From positions 1 to 64,000 of IMG/VR virus record IMGVR_UViG_3300032334_001128: 64,000 nucleotides of DNA. One strand, given 5' to 3'. Shown in pieces: positions 30,325-38,656 of the stretch. The position numbers and the translations under genes are program-made. The first letter of the stretch is position 1, and each line of letters starts with the position of its first letter. This DNA comes from a virus. The notes beneath the pieces are model-generated. The model had not been told where the DNA came from and made no database searches. It saw only the letters and a program-made list of their open reading frames with translations.

Positions 30325-30903
30325 ATGTCTAATTATGTAAAGCAGAACCACGAACTACCTAGTGAAGTGCTAGATAGTGCCAAATCTATTCCATCTCGGG
30401 ATAAGCAGACTAGAAACGCTTATGTAAAGGCTCTAAGAGAGCAAGGGTGGACATTTGAGAGCATTAGCGTAGCATTTGGTATGACTAGGGAGAGAGTTCG
30501 TCAAATTGCCATTATGGAGAGCAATACGGACATTGTGAAGGACTATCCACTACCTTTACCACCATTGGCTCCCGAAGTAGTGAAAGTGAAGCGTGAGCTC
30601 ATCTTGCCTAGCGACAAGGTGCTTAGTCGCTTACTAGAACTACAACCACTAGCACAACAGGTGCGTTCCAATAGCAAGAAGTATCGTAGTGAAGCAGAAG
30701 AATACTCACACTTACTAAATCACGCTATCGAAGTAGAAGGTGTATCAACTTATCGGTTAGCCAAACTACTAGGTATCACTCACGGGGCTATTCGTTTCCG
30801 TCTTGCTAGATACGGCTATAAGCCTGAAACGGCAGGTAAGAGTTCTGTTTACTCTGCTATTCTGGATAAGAATAGAGTGGGTATCACTACCACCATTGAG
30901 TAA
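30325..30903 (+). CDS. Two-HTH protein, small-terminase candidate
   Basis: 192 residues from the ATG behind CAAAGGAG; the upstream start at 30247 would cross the terminator. An N-terminal sigma-70-r4-like HTH (ALREQGWTFESISVAFGMTRERVRQI) and a C-terminal HTH (VSTYRLAKLLGITHGAIRFRLARYG) flank a Pro-rich linker. It lies 12 bp before the large terminase, the usual place of the small subunit. It is a paralogue of the protein at 34473. Confidence 0.7.
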   Translation: MSNYVKQNHELPSEVLDSAKSIPSRDKQTRNAYVKALREQGWTFESISVAFGMTRERVRQIAIMESNTDIVKDYPLPLPPLAPEVVKVKRELILPSDKVLSRLLELQPLAQQVRSNSKKYRSEAEEYSHLLNHAIEVEGVSTYRLAKLLGITHGAIRFRLARYGYKPETAGKSSVYSAILDKNRVGITTTIE

Positions 30904-30915
30904 TTAGGAGTGTAA

Positions 30916-32325
30916 GTGGCTAAATCACTTATGGAACAGATCGCTTTACTACCACCTGAAGAACAAGCAAGAGTATTAGCTGGAATGGATCCGGAGACTC
31001 TTATGTGGGACTGGTCTGCTTGGGGTAGACCTGAGCAACAAGCTCCCGTAGGTGATTGGAACATCTGGGCTTACATCGCTGGTCGTGGTGCTGGTAAGAC
31101 TAGGACTGCTGCTGAGTGGGTTCGTGAAGAAGCGAAATACACTACAACAGGACAACGACGCTTTGCTTTGGTAGCAAGAACAGCAGCCGATGTACGAGAT
31201 GTGATCGTAGAAGGTGAGTCAGGAATTATGAATGTGACTCCCCCTAGTGAAAGGCCACTATACGAACCATCTAAGCGTAGGTTGACCTGGCCTAACGGAA
31301 ATGTCGCTACTTGCTTTACAGCAGACGAACCAGACTCTCTCCGTGGACCTCAGTTCACTCACGCCTGGGGAGATGAGATTGCTGCCTGGCGACAGACACC
31401 AGACGCAGCTGGTATGACTGCTTTTGATAACTTGCGTGTTGGAACTCGTCTTGGTGCTACTCCTAAGATTATGGTCACTACCACACCGAAGCGTGTTCCA
31501 CTTTTGTATAAGTTGATCGAAGAAGCGAAGACAGGTCGAGTAGTGATCACTCGTGGATCTACTATGGATAACTCGGGGAACCTATCTGTTGCTTATCTAG
31601 ACGCTATTACTGGTGTTTATGCTGGAACTCGCCTAGCTCAGCAAGAAATCTATGGTGAGATGCTAGACAGCGTAGAAGGTGCTTTGTGGACAGAAGAACT
31701 GATTGAGCAACATAGACAAGGTGCTATGCCATTAGGGACTCCACTAAGAGTGATCGGTGTTGACCCTAGCGTTGCTGAGAACCCTAGAGATGAATGTGGG
31801 ATCGTTGTATGTGCTTCTACCTCTGAGCGTGATCTGTATAAGCGACACGCTTGGGTATTAGAAGACGCTAGCGTTCACGGATCTCCGGATGTTTGGGCTA
31901 ACAAGGTTGTTGAGATGGCTCGTAAGTGGGGATGTCCTGTAGTAGCTGAAGTAAACCAAGGTGGAGCATTGGTAAAGAATGCGATCCACACTATCGATCC
32001 AAACATTACTGTATTAGAAGTTCATTCTAAGTATGGTAAAGCTCTTAGAGCTGAACCTGTTACATTGGCTTATGAGCAGGGTAGAGTTCACCATTTAGGT
32101 TATCTCGGATCCTTAGAGAGCCAGATGTATTCCTGGATCCCTGGAGAAGGTAAATCTCCCGATCGTGTTGACGCATTAGTTCACGCTCTCACTGCTCTAA
32201 TGATCAAGCCTCCGTCTGGCTTTACTGGGGGAAAGATTACAGCTCGATCCGTGGCCGGAAGAAAGATCCCTAATGTTCGTGGTAATGACGCAACTGGATC
32301 TAGGGGAATCTTTAGAGTTAGATAA
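30916..32325 (+). CDS. Terminase large subunit
   Basis: 469 residues. The start is GTG with AGGAGTG upstream. Walker A GRGAGKT near residue 56, Walker B and motif WGDEIAAW near 151, coupling motif VTTTPKRVPL, and the RNase H-like nuclease start VIGVDPSVAENPRDECG near 279 with a late PDRVDALVHALT. It packages DNA into the prohead through the portal. The head genes begin only after a 2-kb interval holding three small genes and a gene-free region. Confidence 0.93.
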   Translation: MAKSLMEQIALLPPEEQARVLAGMDPETLMWDWSAWGRPEQQAPVGDWNIWAYIAGRGAGKTRTAAEWVREEAKYTTTGQRRFALVARTAADVRDVIVEGESGIMNVTPPSERPLYEPSKRRLTWPNGNVATCFTADEPDSLRGPQFTHAWGDEIAAWRQTPDAAGMTAFDNLRVGTRLGATPKIMVTTTPKRVPLLYKLIEEAKTGRVVITRGSTMDNSGNLSVAYLDAITGVYAGTRLAQQEIYGEMLDSVEGALWTEELIEQHRQGAMPLGTPLRVIGVDPSVAENPRDECGIVVCASTSERDLYKRHAWVLEDASVHGSPDVWANKVVEMARKWGCPVVAEVNQGGALVKNAIHTIDPNITVLEVHSKYGKALRAEPVTLAYEQGRVHHLGYLGSLESQMYSWIPGEGKSPDRVDALVHALTALMIKPPSGFTGGKITARSVAGRKIPNVRGNDATGSRGIFRVR

Positions 32326-32401
32326 TTATTTGGGAATAAATCCCTTGCTTTGTCGGTTGTATGTAGTAGAGTGTAATCAACTACTACGAAAGGCTCTAAC
32401 T

Positions 32402-32527
32402 ATGGACGCTTCTAACCTTTACTATGGCGACGAAACCCTAGACGATTGTACCCGTGAAGAATACGACGCTTGGGTAAATCGTCCTGAAGTTTGGGACGAC
32501 AACTGGGACAAGAAGGAAACTGACTAA
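32402..32527 (+). CDS. 41-residue acidic protein
   Basis: ATG behind CTACGAAAGGC. Acidic and tryptophan-rich (YDAWVNRPEVWDDNWDK). Coupled to the next gene by TAATG. It marks a return of the cassette design after the terminase (GGGAATAAAT, TGTCGGTTGTATGTAG). Confidence 0.6.
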   Translation: MDASNLYYGDETLDDCTREEYDAWVNRPEVWDDNWDKKETD

Positions 32528-32751
32528 TGGCAACTACTAACCCTTACACCAACTACTCGGCCGAAGCTTTGGGCTATGCTCTGGAAGCAGCAAATCGCAA
32601 GGTATCACTTGGCGACACTAGCGAAGACTTGCTCACTATGATTGAGCAGATGGGCGAAGCTTTAGAACAGAAGCAGGGGACGGATAGGTGCCAACACGGC
32701 GTCTATCTTTATGGTGATGTGTCCCCGTCTTGTTGGGAATGTGAAGCCTAG
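32527..32751 (+). CDS. 74-residue protein with CQHG/CWEC motif
   Basis: Helical middle, end CQHGVYLYGDVSPSCWEC, a pattern common in small actinophage proteins and probably zinc binding. Strong terminator follows. Confidence 0.7.
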   Translation: MATTNPYTNYSAEALGYALEAANRKVSLGDTSEDLLTMIEQMGEALEQKQGTDRCQHGVYLYGDVSPSCWECEA

Positions 32752-32760
32752 TAATCTCTT

Positions 32761-32803
32761 AATAAATAATCCCTTATCAAGCTGGTAAGGGATTATTTAT
32801 TAT
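32761..32803 (+). terminator. Very strong, symmetric hairpin
   Basis: A 16-bp perfect stem (AATAAATAATCCCTTA with its complement at 32786-32801). Because of the flanking A and T runs it can terminate from both sides. Confidence 0.85.
32775..32790. other. Note on cassette-like spacers
   Basis: The hairpin here and those at 33304 share AATCCCTT and GGGATTATTTATT, so the two small genes upstream of each were probably placed by duplication of the same terminator. Confidence 0.4.
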
Positions 32804-32936
32804 GCTGATCGGTTGCTTCTATGATCATTACCAGGCTAAAAATAGATCCAAAATAAATAAAAAATCTGGGAATAAATACCTTGCCTGATTGGTTATTTAT
32901 AGTAAGATGAAATCACCACTCCGGAAAGGAACCCTA

Positions 32937-33284
32937 ATGAACCTAGAACACGCACAACTTTTTGAGTTTATTTGTGATGACGCTAGTTATGGTGGCATTG
33001 GCTACTGGGCTAGTTTGGCTGATAATAACCCTGAGAAGCAGACCTACTCTGTGGAAGTAAGACCTGAATACAGAGATGATGAAATCAAGGACAAGGTGCT
33101 AACTTACCAAGACCTTTATGACGCTTGCGAGAAGTTAGCCACTGGTAAGGTGTCTGTAAATAGCAACACCAAGAAAGTCTGCCAACAGATTATTCTTGAC
33201 CCTACTGATGATGTAGATTATGACGCAGAAGACGCAGACTGTATTGTCCAAGTTGCTATGTTCGGTGAAATCCTATTTGGCTAA
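32937..33284 (+). CDS. 115-residue acidic protein
   Basis: Start at 32937 behind CGGAAAGGAAC. The segment DDASYGGIGYWASLADNN and the middle LTYQDLYDACEKLATGK resemble small phage hypothetical proteins. No function known. Last of the small genes before the gene-free region. Confidence 0.7.
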   Translation: MNLEHAQLFEFICDDASYGGIGYWASLADNNPEKQTYSVEVRPEYRDDEIKDKVLTYQDLYDACEKLATGKVSVNSNTKKVCQQIILDPTDDVDYDAEDADCIVQVAMFGEILFG

Positions 33285-33303
33285 TCACTAATCTCTAATA
33301 AGT

Positions 33304-33338
33304 AATCCCTTGCTGAGCTAGCAGGGGATTATTTATTT
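33304..33338 (+). terminator. Hairpin terminator
   Basis: AATCCCTTGCT-GAGCT-AGCAGGGGATT, then ATTTATTTAT. Confidence 0.8.
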
Positions 33339-33349
33339 ATACGGATGAT

Positions 33350-33806
33350 CATTGCTACTGATCATTGATCATTGATCATACGGATCCGATCATTTGATCT
33401 GATCATTTGATCTGATCATTGATCATAGGCAGATCCGATCATATACGGTGATCCTGATCCATAGATCATTGCTGCTTAGATCCATTTGTGATCATTGATC
33501 TTGATCTGATCTTATACGGTGATCTGATCTGATCTGATCATAAGTTTTGATCTAGATCTGATCTGCCGATCTATTACGGCTATACGGTTGATCATTTGTC
33601 CCTGATCGTTGCTTTGATCATTGATCTTGATCTGATCATTATTAGATCAGCTGATCTAATTATTTTTTATTCGTTAGATCATTTGATCATTGCTTTTTTA
33701 TTTTTATTTGATCGTGATCAATAAGACGGAGCCTCTATCTAATGATCATTGCCTATCACTAATGATCAATACCCCCCTGTCCTTTATCAAGTGGAATACG
33801 GTGATC
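33350..33806. repeat. GATC array
   Basis: About 44 GATC words in about 457 bp by hand count, mostly as TGATCATTGATC, GATCTGATC and GATCC, with irregular spacing and AT-rich fill. No open frame of interest. About two would be expected by chance. Confidence 0.9.
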
Positions 33807-33807
33807 A

Positions 33808-34190
33808 TTTATAGCTCATAGCTCAGCTGGGTAGCTCAGCTCATAGCTCAGCTGGGTAGCTATCTAAGCTCATAGCTCAGCTCATAGCTCAGCTGGGTAG
33901 CTCAGCTCATAGCTCAGCTGGGTAGCTCATAGCTCAGCTCATAGCTCAGCTCGTATCTGGTAGCTCAGCTCATAGCTCGTAGCTCAGCTCATTAGCTAGC
34001 TCATAGCTCAGCTCAGCTCATAGCTCAGCTCGTTAGAAGTTTGTAGCTCAGCTCATAGCTCGTAGCTCAGCTCATCAGCTAGGTAGCTCAGCTCGTAGCT
34101 CAGCTCAGCTCGTAGCTCAGCTCATAGCTCATCAGCTAGGTAGCTCAGCTCGTAGCTCAGCTCATCAGCTAGGTCATCAGCTCAGCTCGT
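33808..34190. repeat. AGCT array (TAGCTCAGCTCA)
   Basis: About 55 AGCT words in about 380 bp, mostly TAGCTC and CAGCTC alternating. Four copies read TAGCTCAGCTGGGTAGC (33819, 33843, 33884, 33910), the same as a tRNA D-arm. Two CGTTAGAAGTT elements interrupt the array at 34031 and 34188. No gene. Confidence 0.9.
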
Positions 34191-34212
34191 TAGAAGTTTG
34201 TGTGTTATTTGG

Positions 34213-34231
34213 TTAGGTTAGGCTTGCCTAA
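34213..34231 (+). promoter_or_regulatory. DtxR/IdeR-type iron box 1
   Basis: TTAGGTTAGGCTTGCCTAA, one or two mismatches from the consensus TTAGGTTAGGCTAACCTAA as I recall it. Confidence 0.7.
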
Positions 34232-34294
34232 CTTACTAGGTCTGGTCTGGTTCGTTAGAAGTTGGAGCGTTTGTCTGTCCAAATAGTTATGTAA

Positions 34295-34317
34295 AGTTAG
34301 GTAAGCCTTACCTAACT
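34295..34317 (+). promoter_or_regulatory. DtxR/IdeR-type iron box 2
   Basis: The core TTAGGTAAGCCTTACCTAA (34297-34315) is a perfect 9-1-9 palindrome and extends by two more pairs on each side. It lies 84 bp after box 1 (start to start) and about 160 bp before the first head-operon gene. Confidence 0.72.
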
Positions 34318-34422
34318 GACGGCATCTCAGGAAAAATTCAGGAAACGATTTAGAGTGCTCCGAAAAACATGCGTTGCCGTCTCGCAGGCCAAAGTCAAAA
34401 AACGTTAAGGTATCACTTTTAC

Positions 34423-34470
34423 GTACAGTACAGTCTTTCAATCAATGTCTCATCTTCTGCTAAACTGTAC
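34423..34470 (+). promoter_or_regulatory. Head-operon promoter region, leaderless, with inverted repeat
   Basis: TAAACT (34461-34466) ends 6 nt before the ATG at 34473, so the mRNA is probably leaderless. GTACAGT (34423-34429) and ACTGTAC (34464-34470) form an inverted repeat around the promoter, a possible operator. The -35 is not clear. Confidence 0.5.
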
Positions 34471-34472
34471 AC

Positions 34473-34973
34473 ATGTCTAGACGTCCAGCTCGTAATCAAA
34501 AACTTCCGCCATCGGAGATCCAACTCTTCAAAACTCTCGACTACAATCACACCGTAGTCCGAGTCAAGGCTCTATTTGCAGCCGGTTGGACCCTGGCTTC
34601 CATTGGGGCGGCTTTCTACCCGTCTAAAGGACGTTCGTCTATCAAAGCTTGGGTGGATCGTCCTACGCCCCCGAACGTTGTCGTCGACGTCCCTATTCCC
34701 GATCCAAACTATAAAACCCCCAAAAACGGCTACGTCCGTAAGACTCCAGTTTCCCCGGGAATATCTACAGTCACAGAAGGTACTCTCAGACGTCTGGCAC
34801 CCATAGCTAAACGCTACAGATCGGGTATGGCATCGACGTCCCCAGAAGCTATCGCAAACGCTGAGATGGACAAACTCGTGAAGGGACTTAGAGAAGTCGA
34901 CGTCACTATTGCCGAGATTGCTCGTGCAGCCGGCGTAACACATCGAGCAATTTCCCGTAGACTGAGTAAATAA
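34473..34973 (+). CDS. Two-HTH protein, paralogue of 30325
   Basis: 166 residues. N-terminal HTH (VKALFAAGWTLASIGAAFYPSKGRSS), Pro-rich linker, C-terminal HTH (VTIAEIARAAGVTHRAISRRL). The same order as the protein before the terminase, so one may be the small terminase and the other a late regulator. Leaderless start; its end overlaps the next ATG (TAATG). Confidence 0.75.
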   Translation: MSRRPARNQKLPPSEIQLFKTLDYNHTVVRVKALFAAGWTLASIGAAFYPSKGRSSIKAWVDRPTPPNVVVDVPIPDPNYKTPKNGYVRKTPVSPGISTVTEGTLRRLAPIAKRYRSGMASTSPEAIANAEMDKLVKGLREVDVTIAEIARAAGVTHRAISRRLSK

Positions 34974-35341
34974 TGCAGATATTAGCCGACGTTTTTCCAG
35001 CACACTTTTCCGCTGCTTCAGCAGGCGTTCTTACGGACGTCTTTCAACTCAACCCGATCTCTCAAAGTTCAGGAACGTTCTACGTCGCCACGACAAGAGT
35101 TATCGTCTCGGAGACTCACATCACAGTAGCTTCAGACTCCCCTGAGGGACCCCAGATAGTCTTTCACGAGCCGTATCTCTCTTTCTTTAAGGCAGAGTCT
35201 CAGACAGGCGTATATCGCGTTTTAACGACGTCTGGGAAGATGCTTGCATTTCAAAAAGACACATCCTGCGGTTGTGGCTCACGTCTACGTGCGTGGAATC
35301 CATATCGCACCCTACAATCGATCATGGACCCAACGGAATGA
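34973..35341 (+). CDS. Conserved small protein of the head operon
   Basis: 122 residues. The end DTSCGCGSRLRAWNPYRTL recalls a small protein near portal genes in actinophages. Beta-rich N-terminal part. Coupled on both sides (TAATG and ATGA). Function unknown. Confidence 0.75.
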   Translation: MQILADVFPAHFSAASAGVLTDVFQLNPISQSSGTFYVATTRVIVSETHITVASDSPEGPQIVFHEPYLSFFKAESQTGVYRVLTTSGKMLAFQKDTSCGCGSRLRAWNPYRTLQSIMDPTE

Positions 35342-35631
35342 CAGATATTCCCCTAATTCATTTCCTAGTTCTATCTCTCGCAACGTTTAGACTTGCACGT
35401 CTGTTTACCACCGACGTTATTTTTGACTGGCTACGTCAACGAGTTTGGAAGCGATTCCCACCGTCCACAACCCTAGGCTATTTCTTCACTTGCAACTGGT
35501 GCATGTCCATTTGGTTCGGATCACTAGTAACTATTTCCTATACAATATATCCATCAGTAACGTTTGTCTGCTTGCTGCCGCTAGCTCTTTCTGCAATTGC
35601 AGGGCTGGTATCTAACAAGCTTGATAACTAA
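35338..35631 (+). CDS. DUF1360-like membrane protein
   Basis: 97 residues from the ATG at 35338, which overlaps the previous stop. LVLSLATFRLARLFTTDVI, FTCNWCMSIWFG and a C-terminal membrane helix match the DUF1360 pattern of phages and Bacillus. Two or three membrane segments. Function unknown. Confidence 0.8.
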   Translation: MTDIPLIHFLVLSLATFRLARLFTTDVIFDWLRQRVWKRFPPSTTLGYFFTCNWCMSIWFGSLVTISYTIYPSVTFVCLLPLALSAIAGLVSNKLDN

Positions 35632-35657
35632 CTAGATAACTACAGGAGCCTCCCTCA

Positions 35658-37424
35658 ATGGCAGTTTTCAGACGTGAACAGAATCCAATTCGTGGATCAG
35701 TTCCACCTACCCGAACTCAGGTAACATCAACACCTACTCCGTTCGGCTACACCCAGCTATCCCCGGCTACATACAACGTTATGCGTCCTCTAACTGCTGC
35801 CGCTGCACAAATCAAACTTAATGATCGCAGCGAAGCAGACCAGTTCAGAAACCGACGTCTATCATCTTCTTCTGCATGGCAGTCAGAAGCTTGGGAGTAC
35901 TACGACGCAATTGGTGAAATCAAGTACGCATTCTCACTTGTTGCATCCGTTGTCTCACGTATCCGTCTTTACGCTGCAATCATTCTTGACCCAGCTGAAG
36001 CTCCGACTCCAATTCGTAATGCAGCTAGCATTGAAGAACGTCTAGCATCTGCCGCTGAGCGTGCTATCCAACGTCTAGACTCAGCCTACGGAGGCCAAGC
36101 AGGTCTCTTGCGTGACGCTGCTCTAAACCTCGCTGTTACCGGTGAATGTTACCTCGTACAGATTCCTGAACGTCAAGGATCAGGAATTCCTGAGTCCTGG
36201 GACATTCGCTCAGTTGATGAACTTCAGATTGACCAGAAAGGTCAGTACTCTGTTATCGCTAGACGAGAAATGCTTCAGGGAACTGCTAACGGAAAAGGCA
36301 TGGGAATCAAACTTCCTGCGAACGCTTTTGTTGGACGTATTTGGAGAGCCCACCCACGTTTCTCAGAAGAGGCAGACTCCTCTTTACGCGGTCTGCTAGA
36401 CCTCTGTGCTGAACTACTACTTCTAAACCGTACATTCCGTGCAACTGCACGTTCACGCCTAAACGCTGGTGCTCTCTATCTACCGGACGGCTTGAGCGTA
36501 GCTTCTAGTGCTGACCCTAACTATCCTTACGATGACGCTGACGGTCTATCTGCAGAACCTACTCCAGAAGAAATCGCAGACGAGTTCGAAGACCAGTTGA
36601 TCGACGCGATGACAACCCCGATTCGCGACGAAGACTCTGCCAGCGCAGTTGTTCCACTTATTATTCGTGGTCCTGCCGAACTTGGTGACAAGATTAAGCA
36701 GTTCAAGTTCGAGCGTTCATTCGATGCAACTCTTGTTCAGCGTGCTGACCGTGTGCTAGAGCGTATTCTGCAAGGTCTCGACGTCCCTAAGGACATCGTT
36801 ACCGGTCTTGCAAACGTAAAGTACTCAAACGCTGTTCAGATTGACGAGTCACTTTACAAGGCTCACATTGAACCGTTGATGCTTCTTATTGCTGACGCAA
36901 TCACAGTTGTTTATCTACGTCCTTATCTACTTGCCAACGGTTTCTCACAGACCGACGTTGACAGAGTTGTTGCTTGGTATGACCCATCTGCTGTTGCAAC
37001 TCGTAACGACCGTGCAATGGATGCTGACTCAGGTTTCGACAAGATGGCTGTCTCATACGACACATGGAGACGTGCTCACGGATTCTCAGACCAAGATGCA
37101 CCTAGCCCATCTGAAGTAGCTCTACGTATGATTATGGACAAGGGTATGATCACTCCAGAACTTACTGAAGCAATGCTTAATGCTGTTGCTCCAGAGGTCA
37201 TGGAAGCCACTCGTAAGGCCTCACAGGCTAGCTCAGTGGCTCCAATTCCACCAGGCTTAGAGCAGATGCTACAGGGTGCCCAACCAGGCGCTCCTGCCCC
37301 TGCTCCCGCTGCTCCGGCAGCTCCAACTCCAGAGGCAATTCCGCCTTCTGGAGCTCCAACACAAGAAGCTCCGGCTCAGGAAAACCCGGCAGCTCCCCCA
37401 ATTCCGCTAGCGGAACCACAGTAA
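35658..37424 (+). CDS. Portal protein
   Basis: 588 residues, the usual size. Recognised by position after the terminase, the alternating acidic/helical core (EYYDAIGEIKYAFSLVASVVSRI, NLAVTGECYLVQ) and a Pro/Ala-rich tail (APAPAAPAAPTPEA). It forms the dodecameric DNA channel of the head. ACAGGAG precedes the ATG. Confidence 0.85.
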   Translation: MAVFRREQNPIRGSVPPTRTQVTSTPTPFGYTQLSPATYNVMRPLTAAAAQIKLNDRSEADQFRNRRLSSSSAWQSEAWEYYDAIGEIKYAFSLVASVVSRIRLYAAIILDPAEAPTPIRNAASIEERLASAAERAIQRLDSAYGGQAGLLRDAALNLAVTGECYLVQIPERQGSGIPESWDIRSVDELQIDQKGQYSVIARREMLQGTANGKGMGIKLPANAFVGRIWRAHPRFSEEADSSLRGLLDLCAELLLLNRTFRATARSRLNAGALYLPDGLSVASSADPNYPYDDADGLSAEPTPEEIADEFEDQLIDAMTTPIRDEDSASAVVPLIIRGPAELGDKIKQFKFERSFDATLVQRADRVLERILQGLDVPKDIVTGLANVKYSNAVQIDESLYKAHIEPLMLLIADAITVVYLRPYLLANGFSQTDVDRVVAWYDPSAVATRNDRAMDADSGFDKMAVSYDTWRRAHGFSDQDAPSPSEVALRMIMDKGMITPELTEAMLNAVAPEVMEATRKASQASSVAPIPPGLEQMLQGAQPGAPAPAPAAPAAPTPEAIPPSGAPTQEAPAQENPAAPPIPLAEPQ

Positions 37425-37435
37425 GGTAAACCAAG

Positions 37436-38551
37436 ATGACTCACTCAAAAACTACTCTAAAAGATCACTTAGCAGTGTCTCTAGCTAACGCTGTGGTTAT
37501 GTATCACACTAGCCACGGTTACCACTGGAACGTCAAGGGACTTGACTTCAGAGAGTTCCACGAATTCTTTGGCGAAATATATGAAGACGTCTTTGGTTCT
37601 ATAGACGAGTACGCCGAGAACATTCGTAAGATCGGATTTGACGCTCCTTTCACAATGCAGGAGTTCTTGGAGCTAGCTACCTGCGTTCCAGAGAAGGTCA
37701 CCGTTAGCGATCCGACTCGCTTGACCGCTTCTCTGCTAGACGTCAACCTAAAGCTTATTAGCAGCCTAAAGGCAACCTTTGACTGTGCTAACTCTCTAAA
37801 CGAGCAGGGCGTTGCTAACTTCCTAGCTGAGCGCATTGATGCACACCAGAAGTGGGATTGGCAGCTTGCTGCAACCCTTGGTAACCAGACTTACTCAACG
37901 TCATTCATTGTTGTAGAAGCTGATATGCAGCCACTACCTCAGACTCAGGAAGGCTGGGATGACGAACTTGCATTCCTAGATGGCTACGACAACGAAGGTA
38001 CTGCATTCTTTGCATCTGGCCGATCACGTGAACTAGTTCTTCCACAGAACGTTGAAGCAGAGCTAAAGTCTTTGGTTGACGCTCACAACGCTTCAGCAGG
38101 AGAAGGTCTGAAGACCACTTTTGCTAAGTGTAAGACCGTCTACCGCCGTGGAGCTCGTAAGTATGCTGGCGAACTAGCTGAAGGTACTACACGCCACCGC
38201 TTTGCAGTTGCTCGTGTTGAACAGTTCCTATCTCAGATTGGCAGCGAAAAGCTACTAGCTACATTTAGCACTGACGATGCAGATCTTCTACCAAACTCAC
38301 ACCCTAAGGCTCTAAGCATTGATCCTCTAGTAGCTTCTGCTGCTGTTAAGAAGGGTCTAACTGTGACTGTTAAGAAGCCTGGAGAATACAAGCGTAACGA
38401 GGACGCAGTCCTAGATATCGCTGAGTTCTCTGGTAAAGGCTACGACGCAGTGAGCCAGATCAAGGATGCTTGGATCTATGGACAGTCTAAAGGCAAGTCA
38501 GGCTACAATACAGCTCTGGCATTTGCACTAGGCTATTTCGTACACGGATAA
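37436..38551 (+). CDS. Dps-like ferroxidase domain fused to an unknown domain
   Basis: 371 residues. Residues 1-150 follow Dps/ferritin: HGYHWNVKGLDF, FHEFF and SIDEYAENIRKIG. His30, His42, Asp57 and Glu61 have the spacing of the Dps ferroxidase ligands (12, 15, 4); the additional Asp of typical Dps is Gly46. Residues 170-371 are a separate domain with YRRGARKYAGEL and a C-terminal KDAWIYGQSKGKSGYNTALAFALGYF segment. A gene between portal and capsid genes points to a virion protein or head cargo that binds iron or DNA. The ribosome-binding site is weak (AAGGTAAACC). Confidence 0.78.
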   Translation: MTHSKTTLKDHLAVSLANAVVMYHTSHGYHWNVKGLDFREFHEFFGEIYEDVFGSIDEYAENIRKIGFDAPFTMQEFLELATCVPEKVTVSDPTRLTASLLDVNLKLISSLKATFDCANSLNEQGVANFLAERIDAHQKWDWQLAATLGNQTYSTSFIVVEADMQPLPQTQEGWDDELAFLDGYDNEGTAFFASGRSRELVLPQNVEAELKSLVDAHNASAGEGLKTTFAKCKTVYRRGARKYAGELAEGTTRHRFAVARVEQFLSQIGSEKLLATFSTDDADLLPNSHPKALSIDPLVASAAVKKGLTVTVKKPGEYKRNEDAVLDIAEFSGKGYDAVSQIKDAWIYGQSKGKSGYNTALAFALGYFVHG

Positions 38552-38656
38552 TTAAATCCGATACTAATCAAAGTTTAGATAATAGGATAAACTTTTTCTA
38601 AGCTTGTTACAATATAAACAGTTAAGCCATACCTGTAAGTAGGAAGGTACTCTTCA

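Noticed and set aside
33819-33926. tRNA genes suggested by D-arm-like repeats
   Set aside because: No anticodon or T-arm follows; the units are part of an AGCT array.
34205-34441. Minus-strand frame of 78 codons over the iron boxes
   Set aside because: Covers two palindromic operators, no ribosome-binding site, unusual composition; chance frame.
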